NCBI GenBank assembly: GCA_002405565.1
Contig: DHMB01000081.1
Coordinates: 8,151 to 16,285, forward strand
Source: Clostridiales bacterium UBA4653
Lineage (GTDB): Bacteria > Bacillota > Clostridia > Oscillospirales > CAG-272
Reading direction: 5' to 3'
DNA: 8,135 bases
Part shown: positions 5,011-8,135 of the stretch, piece after piece
Layout: every line of letters begins with the position of its first letter
Position numbering within the stretch: the first letter of the stretch is position 1
Notes under the pieces: model-generated
What the model saw: only the letters and a program-made list of their open reading frames with translations
Told to the model about the DNA's origin: nothing
The model's database searches: none
Made by a program: the position numbers and the translations under genes

Positions 5011-7020
5011 ATGGACTATATGAAAGTCAGAACGAGGGGCGGCGGAGACCCGAGAGGGAAGGCGAGAGTATATTTTACATGTCACCCCGATGACTTTGAT
5101 AAGTATTTCGATAAGGTATGCGATGACATTTTCAGAACGCAGGATTGCGCAATTTATTATACAGCCGATATGACGGCTCCGATACCGGAGATGTATCGCG
5201 ACGCCGACCTCGGTCAGATGAACCTTTTTGTCATGCCCGTGACATTCAGGCTTCTTCATGAGAAAAATCGTGCGATGGACTCGGATTTTGAATATGCGGC
5301 GGACGAAAAGCACCTCATTCCCGTGCTTCCGCTGATGATGGAGACGGGAATTGACGAATTTTTCAAAAACAGATTCGGAGAAAGGCAGTATCTCAGTCCG
5401 TACACGCACGACCTTACGGCTATAAGCTATGAGGAAAAGCTGAAAAAATATCTTGAATCGATTCTGCTCGACGATAAAACAACGGAAAGAATACGCAAGG
5501 CGTTTGACGCTTATATCTTCCTCAGCTACCGCAAAAAAGACCGTCATCATGCAAACGAGCTGATGGGACTGATACATAAAAATCCTCTGTACCGCGATGT
5601 TGCGATATGGTATGACGAGTTTCTCATTCCCGGCGAAAATTTCAATGAAAACATAGATAAAGCACTTAAAAAGAGCGACCTTTTCGCAATGCTTGTCACG
5701 CCGAATCTCGTAAACGAGAAAAACTATGTGCAGACAGTTGAATATCCCAATGCGCGCAGAGCGGGAAAGACAATATTGCCCGCGGAGATGGTCAGAACAG
5801 ACAGGGCGGAGCTGAAAAGCCTTTATCCGGGCTTGCCGGATTGCGTCGACGCTTATGGGAGAGAGCTGGACTCCGGCGTGCTTGACGCTTTGAAAACAAT
5901 CTCCCTCCGCGCAAATGAGGATGACCCCGAGCATTGCTATCTCATCGGGCTTGCCTATCTCGAAGGAATTGACGTTGAGGTCAACAAAAAATACGCTGTC
6001 GAGCTGATAACCGCCGCCGCGGAAAAGGAGCATCCGGAGGCGATGGTGAAGCTGTATAATATGTATGGCAACGGCGAAAAGATACAGGTCAATTACGGCG
6101 AGGCGCTGAAATGGGCGCGGAGACTGTATGAATATTATCTGAGGAAATACGGAGAAAACAACGCAACAACGCTTATATCGCTAAACAATTTGGCGCTTAC
6201 ATATGGAAAGTCCGGAGACTACAAAAAATCGTTTGAGCTGGATGAAAAATGTTATGCGCTCATGTGCAAAGTGTTTGGCGAAAAACACCCAGATACGCTG
6301 ATATCGCTTACCAATCTGGCTGACGCATACGGTAAACGCGGGGACTACAAAAGAGCTCTGGAATTAAACGAAAAGGTTTATGCGCTTGGATGTGAAATTT
6401 ACGGAGAAAAGCACCCGAGCACTATAAGAGCATTGAGCAATCTTGCTACGACATACAGGGGACTTGAAGAGTTTGAAAAAGAGCTGGAACTGGGAGAGAA
6501 GGCATGTGCGCTCAAGTGCGAGGTGCTCGGTGAGGAACATCAGGATACGCTTTTGTCATTGAACAACGTGGCAATGGCGCATTATGATCTTAAGAATTAT
6601 GAAAAAGCGGCAGAGCTTTTAGAAAAGGCTTACAAGACCCAATGTCGCACAATCGGCAAAAATCAACCTGACGCTCTCATATCATTGAATAATCTTGCAT
6701 TGGTATATGTTACGCTTGGAAATCATGAAAAAGGGTTGGAACTTGCTGAGAAGGCTTACACCTCCAGATGTGATGTGTTGGGCGAAAAACATCCCTGCAC
6801 TCTATTGTCATTGAACAATGTTGCATTAGCTCATTTTCGTCTGAAAAATTATAAAAAAGCGGCAGAGCTTTGGGAAAAGGTGTGCGTAGCAAAGGACGAG
6901 GTGTTCGGAGAAAAGCATCCGGACTCATTGACATTTGCGAACAACTTGGCGTGCGCATACGATAAACTCGGTCAGCCCGAAAAAGCCGCTGAAATCCTGG
7001 CGAGGGCGAGTGAAAATTGA
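5011..7020 (+). CDS. TIR-like/TIR/Sel1/TPR multidomain protein
   Basis: 669 residues, no signal or membrane segment. Residues about 18-150 form a divergent TIR-like module: RVYFTCHPDDF in place of the F-I-S-Y motif, LFVMPVTFRLL, then a retained Glu (E94) before the strand LIPVLPLM. Residues 165-285 are a canonical TIR_2 domain: FDAYIFLSYRKKDR (165-178), WYDEFLIPGENF (200-211), and E244 in QTVEYPNA, aligned with the NAD+-cleaving glutamate. Two Sel1-like repeats follow (about 303-374), then seven TPR units of exactly 42 residues from G381, most beginning G-E-K-H-P-D-T-L, as in kinesin-light-chain-type TPR_12 repeats. The TPR array probably binds a partner or trigger, and the TIR domains act as NADase or assembly modules. 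No nucleotide-binding STAND domain is present. The start is set by AGGAG 7 nt upstream. The gene lies 28 nt after the small coiled-coil gene and 17 nt before the HD hydrolase gene. Confidence 0.92.
   Translation: MDYMKVRTRGGGDPRGKARVYFTCHPDDFDKYFDKVCDDIFRTQDCAIYYTADMTAPIPEMYRDADLGQMNLFVMPVTFRLLHEKNRAMDSDFEYAADEKHLIPVLPLMMETGIDEFFKNRFGERQYLSPYTHDLTAISYEEKLKKYLESILLDDKTTERIRKAFDAYIFLSYRKKDRHHANELMGLIHKNPLYRDVAIWYDEFLIPGENFNENIDKALKKSDLFAMLVTPNLVNEKNYVQTVEYPNARRAGKTILPAEMVRTDRAELKSLYPGLPDCVDAYGRELDSGVLDALKTISLRANEDDPEHCYLIGLAYLEGIDVEVNKKYAVELITAAAEKEHPEAMVKLYNMYGNGEKIQVNYGEALKWARRLYEYYLRKYGENNATTLISLNNLALTYGKSGDYKKSFELDEKCYALMCKVFGEKHPDTLISLTNLADAYGKRGDYKRALELNEKVYALGCEIYGEKHPSTIRALSNLATTYRGLEEFEKELELGEKACALKCEVLGEEHQDTLLSLNNVAMAHYDLKNYEKAAELLEKAYKTQCRTIGKNQPDALISLNNLALVYVTLGNHEKGLELAEKAYTSRCDVLGEKHPCTLLSLNNVALAHFRLKNYKKAAELWEKVCVAKDEVFGEKHPDSLTFANNLACAYDKLGQPEKAAEILARASEN
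6151..7017 (+). repeat. Seven-unit 126-bp coding repeat (TPR array)
   Basis: Units start at 6151, 6277, 6403, 6529, 6655, 6781 and 6907 with no indel between them; the last is shortened to 37 residues. Units 4 and 6 are closest (both with LNNVA-x-AH-x-x-LKNY-x-KAAEL), more alike than either is to unit 5. This suggests duplication of a two-unit block. Units 4-6 look more AT-rich in wobble positions than units 1-2. Confidence 0.9.
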
Positions 7021-7037
7021 GTAAAGAGTAGCATAAA

Positions 7038-7478
7038 ATGATATACACAAAGATGACCAAAGTGGCGCTGAAATTATGCTTTGAAGCGCACAGGGAACAG
7101 CTCGACAAGAGCGGAATTCCATATGTCTTTCATCCTTTTCATCTGGCGGAACAGATGAATGACGAAAAAACAACCGTCGTTGCATTGTTGCATGACGTTG
7201 TTGAGGATACGGACATAACGCTTGACGATATCCGCCACATGGGCTTTGATGACGATGTCGTTTCCGCAATTGCGGTCATGACGCATGCGGATGGCGTTCC
7301 TTATATGGAATATGTGGCGCAGATAAAGAAAAATCCGATAGCGAGAATTGTAAAGCTTGCGGATTTGCGTCACAACAGCGATATCACAAGGCTTGACGCG
7401 GTGACTCCGCGTGATGAAAAGCGCCTGAAAAAGTATGCGGCGGCAATTGCCTTGCTTGAAGACGACGCTATGCAATAA
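7038..7478 (+). CDS. Small HD-domain hydrolase, SpoT/Mesh1-like
   Basis: 146 residues, close to a bare HD domain of the kind in SpoT and small alarmone hydrolases. Metal and catalytic positions are visible: His32 in VFHPFHLA, His52-Asp53 and Glu56-Asp57 in LLHDVVEDT (50-58), and Asp109 with Asn113 in KLADLRHNSD. The T-L-D-D-I (61-65) segment after the HDxxED motif also matches SpoT-type hydrolases. No synthetase, TGS or ACT domain is present. The likely reaction is removal of the 3'-pyrophosphate of (p)ppGpp, or hydrolysis of another nucleotide; this is inferred from family membership. A weak Shine-Dalgarno (AAAGAG, 7023-7028) lies 9 nt before the ATG; another in-frame ATG at 7053 is possible. 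It sits 17 nt after the TIR-TPR stop and 32 nt before RtcB, pointing to one operon. Confidence 0.87.
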   Translation: MIYTKMTKVALKLCFEAHREQLDKSGIPYVFHPFHLAEQMNDEKTTVVALLHDVVEDTDITLDDIRHMGFDDDVVSAIAVMTHADGVPYMEYVAQIKKNPIARIVKLADLRHNSDITRLDAVTPRDEKRLKKYAAAIALLEDDAMQ

Positions 7479-7497
7479 CGTAATTTCCAACACCACG

Positions 7498-7505
7498 GGA
7501 GGTGA
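7498..7505 (+). promoter_or_regulatory. Ribosome binding site supporting the GTG start of rtcB
   Basis: GGAGGTGA, complementary to the 16S 3' end over its full length, lies 5 nt before the GTG at 7511. No ATG is better placed. Confidence 0.85.
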
Positions 7506-7510
7506 CAGCT

Positions 7511-8135
7511 GTGTTTGAAGTAATCGGAAGATACAACCGCGCGACGGTCTATGCGGAAACGATGGACAGCGACTCATATGCGCAGGTTCTGCGTATGTGC
7601 AATACGGAAAAGCTGAAGGGCAGCAGGATAAGAATGATGCCCGACACGCACGCTTCGACAGGGTGTACCGTCGGCACTTCGCTTACTTATGATGACTTTG
7701 TAAACCCTTCCTTTGTCGGCGACGATATCGGTTGCGGGATGCAGGTCTATGAGCTTGCGGAAAAAGAAATCGATTTTGCGGAGCTTGACTCCGTAATAAG
7801 AGAAAAAATTCCGTCCGGCCCGAAAATTTTTGAGCATGCCGGGAGCGGAATAAAGAAAATCCCGCTGAAAAGTCTGCATTGCTTTGACTTTATCCGTTAT
7901 GACACGGTCAAAAAGTCATTCGGGACGCTTGGCGGAGGAAATCATTTTATAGAAGTCGACAAAGCGTCCGACGGCAGACTTTATCTTGTCATCCATTCCG
8001 GAAGCCGAAGACTCGGGCGTGACGTTGCGACTTATCATAAGGTTGCCGCATTCTTTGCCGCCTGCGGCATCGATCCGAAAGAGGCAGCGAAGAAAAAGCT
8101 CCGCCCGTGCGAGATAAAACCGGGATTTTCGATTG
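7511..8135 (+). CDS. rtcB: RtcB family RNA ligase, 3' part beyond the window
   Basis: The first 208 residues of an RtcB-type tRNA-splicing/RNA repair ligase; the reading frame is open at the window edge. It opens VFEVIGRYN (GTG start, read as Met). RMMPDTHASTGCTVGTS (41-57) follows, then FVGDDIGCGM (68-77) with Asp72 and Cys75, the expected Mn ligands. GTLGGGNHFIEV (138-149) carries Asn144-His145, and the metal-binding His162 is in IHSGSRRLG. The guanylated His lies further on and is not in view. RtcB joins 2',3'-cyclic phosphate or 3'-phosphate RNA ends to 5'-OH ends using GTP and Mn2+. No archease gene is seen in this window. The good Shine-Dalgarno and the 32-nt gap to the HD gene suggest co-transcription with it and with the TIR-TPR gene. 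Confidence 0.95.
   Translation, partial: MFEVIGRYNRATVYAETMDSDSYAQVLRMCNTEKLKGSRIRMMPDTHASTGCTVGTSLTYDDFVNPSFVGDDIGCGMQVYELAEKEIDFAELDSVIREKIPSGPKIFEHAGSGIKKIPLKSLHCFDFIRYDTVKKSFGTLGGGNHFIEVDKASDGRLYLVIHSGSRRLGRDVATYHKVAAFFAACGIDPKEAAKKKLRPCEIKPGFSI

Noticed and set aside
4759..6033. A 424-residue open frame on the - strand opposite the start of the TIR-TPR gene
   Set aside because: It overlaps two clearly coding + strand genes, has no recognisable motif, and its length follows from the codon bias of the opposite strand.
6151..7017. Regular 126-bp periodicity as a CRISPR-like or non-coding repeat
   Set aside because: Units are continuous in frame and encode diverged TPRs; there are no identical short repeats with unique spacers.

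Overview
The window reads as the chromosome of a low-to-mid GC Firmicute, most likely a gut-type Clostridia member. This is inferred from strong AGGAGG-type ribosome sites, two near-consensus sigma-A promoters with 17-bp spacers, U-tract terminators, and protein families common in that group (DUF2975-like membrane protein, YbjN-like protein, TIR/Sel1/TPR protein, short SpoT-like HD hydrolase next to RtcB). No rRNA, tRNA, CRISPR array, transposase or phage structural gene is visible. All genes lie on the + strand.

Region 1 (25-2259) is a two-gene unit. The first gene is a TIR domain fused to a C-terminal region that looks like a GNAT acetyltransferase fold. It is followed, with essentially no gap, by a protein made of two GNAT domains, and a 17-bp stem terminator closes the unit. 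Region 2 (2264-3759) is a separately promoted pair: a small alpha/beta hydrolase and a four-helix membrane protein of DUF2975 type. Its consensus extended -10 promoter is embedded in alternating TGATATA half-sites, a likely repressor operator, and a second strong terminator follows.

Region 3 (3871 to the window end) starts with a consensus promoter bracketed by two 9-bp TGTA-N-TACA palindromes. It then reads through a YbjN-like protein, a small basic coiled-coil protein, a 669-residue TIR-like/TIR/Sel1/TPR protein, a SpoT/Mesh1-type HD hydrolase and the start of an RtcB RNA ligase, which runs off the window. Gaps between the last four are 28, 17 and 32 bp with no terminator, so they are probably co-transcribed.

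The most notable content is two TIR proteins of different architecture within 5 kb. One is fused and coupled to acetyltransferase modules; the other sits in an apparent operon with an alarmone-hydrolase-like enzyme and an RNA-repair ligase. TIR domains of known function cleave NAD+ or act as adaptors. Whether these loci serve in defence, stress signalling or RNA repair cannot be decided from sequence alone. The regulators expected to bind the two operators are not in the window.
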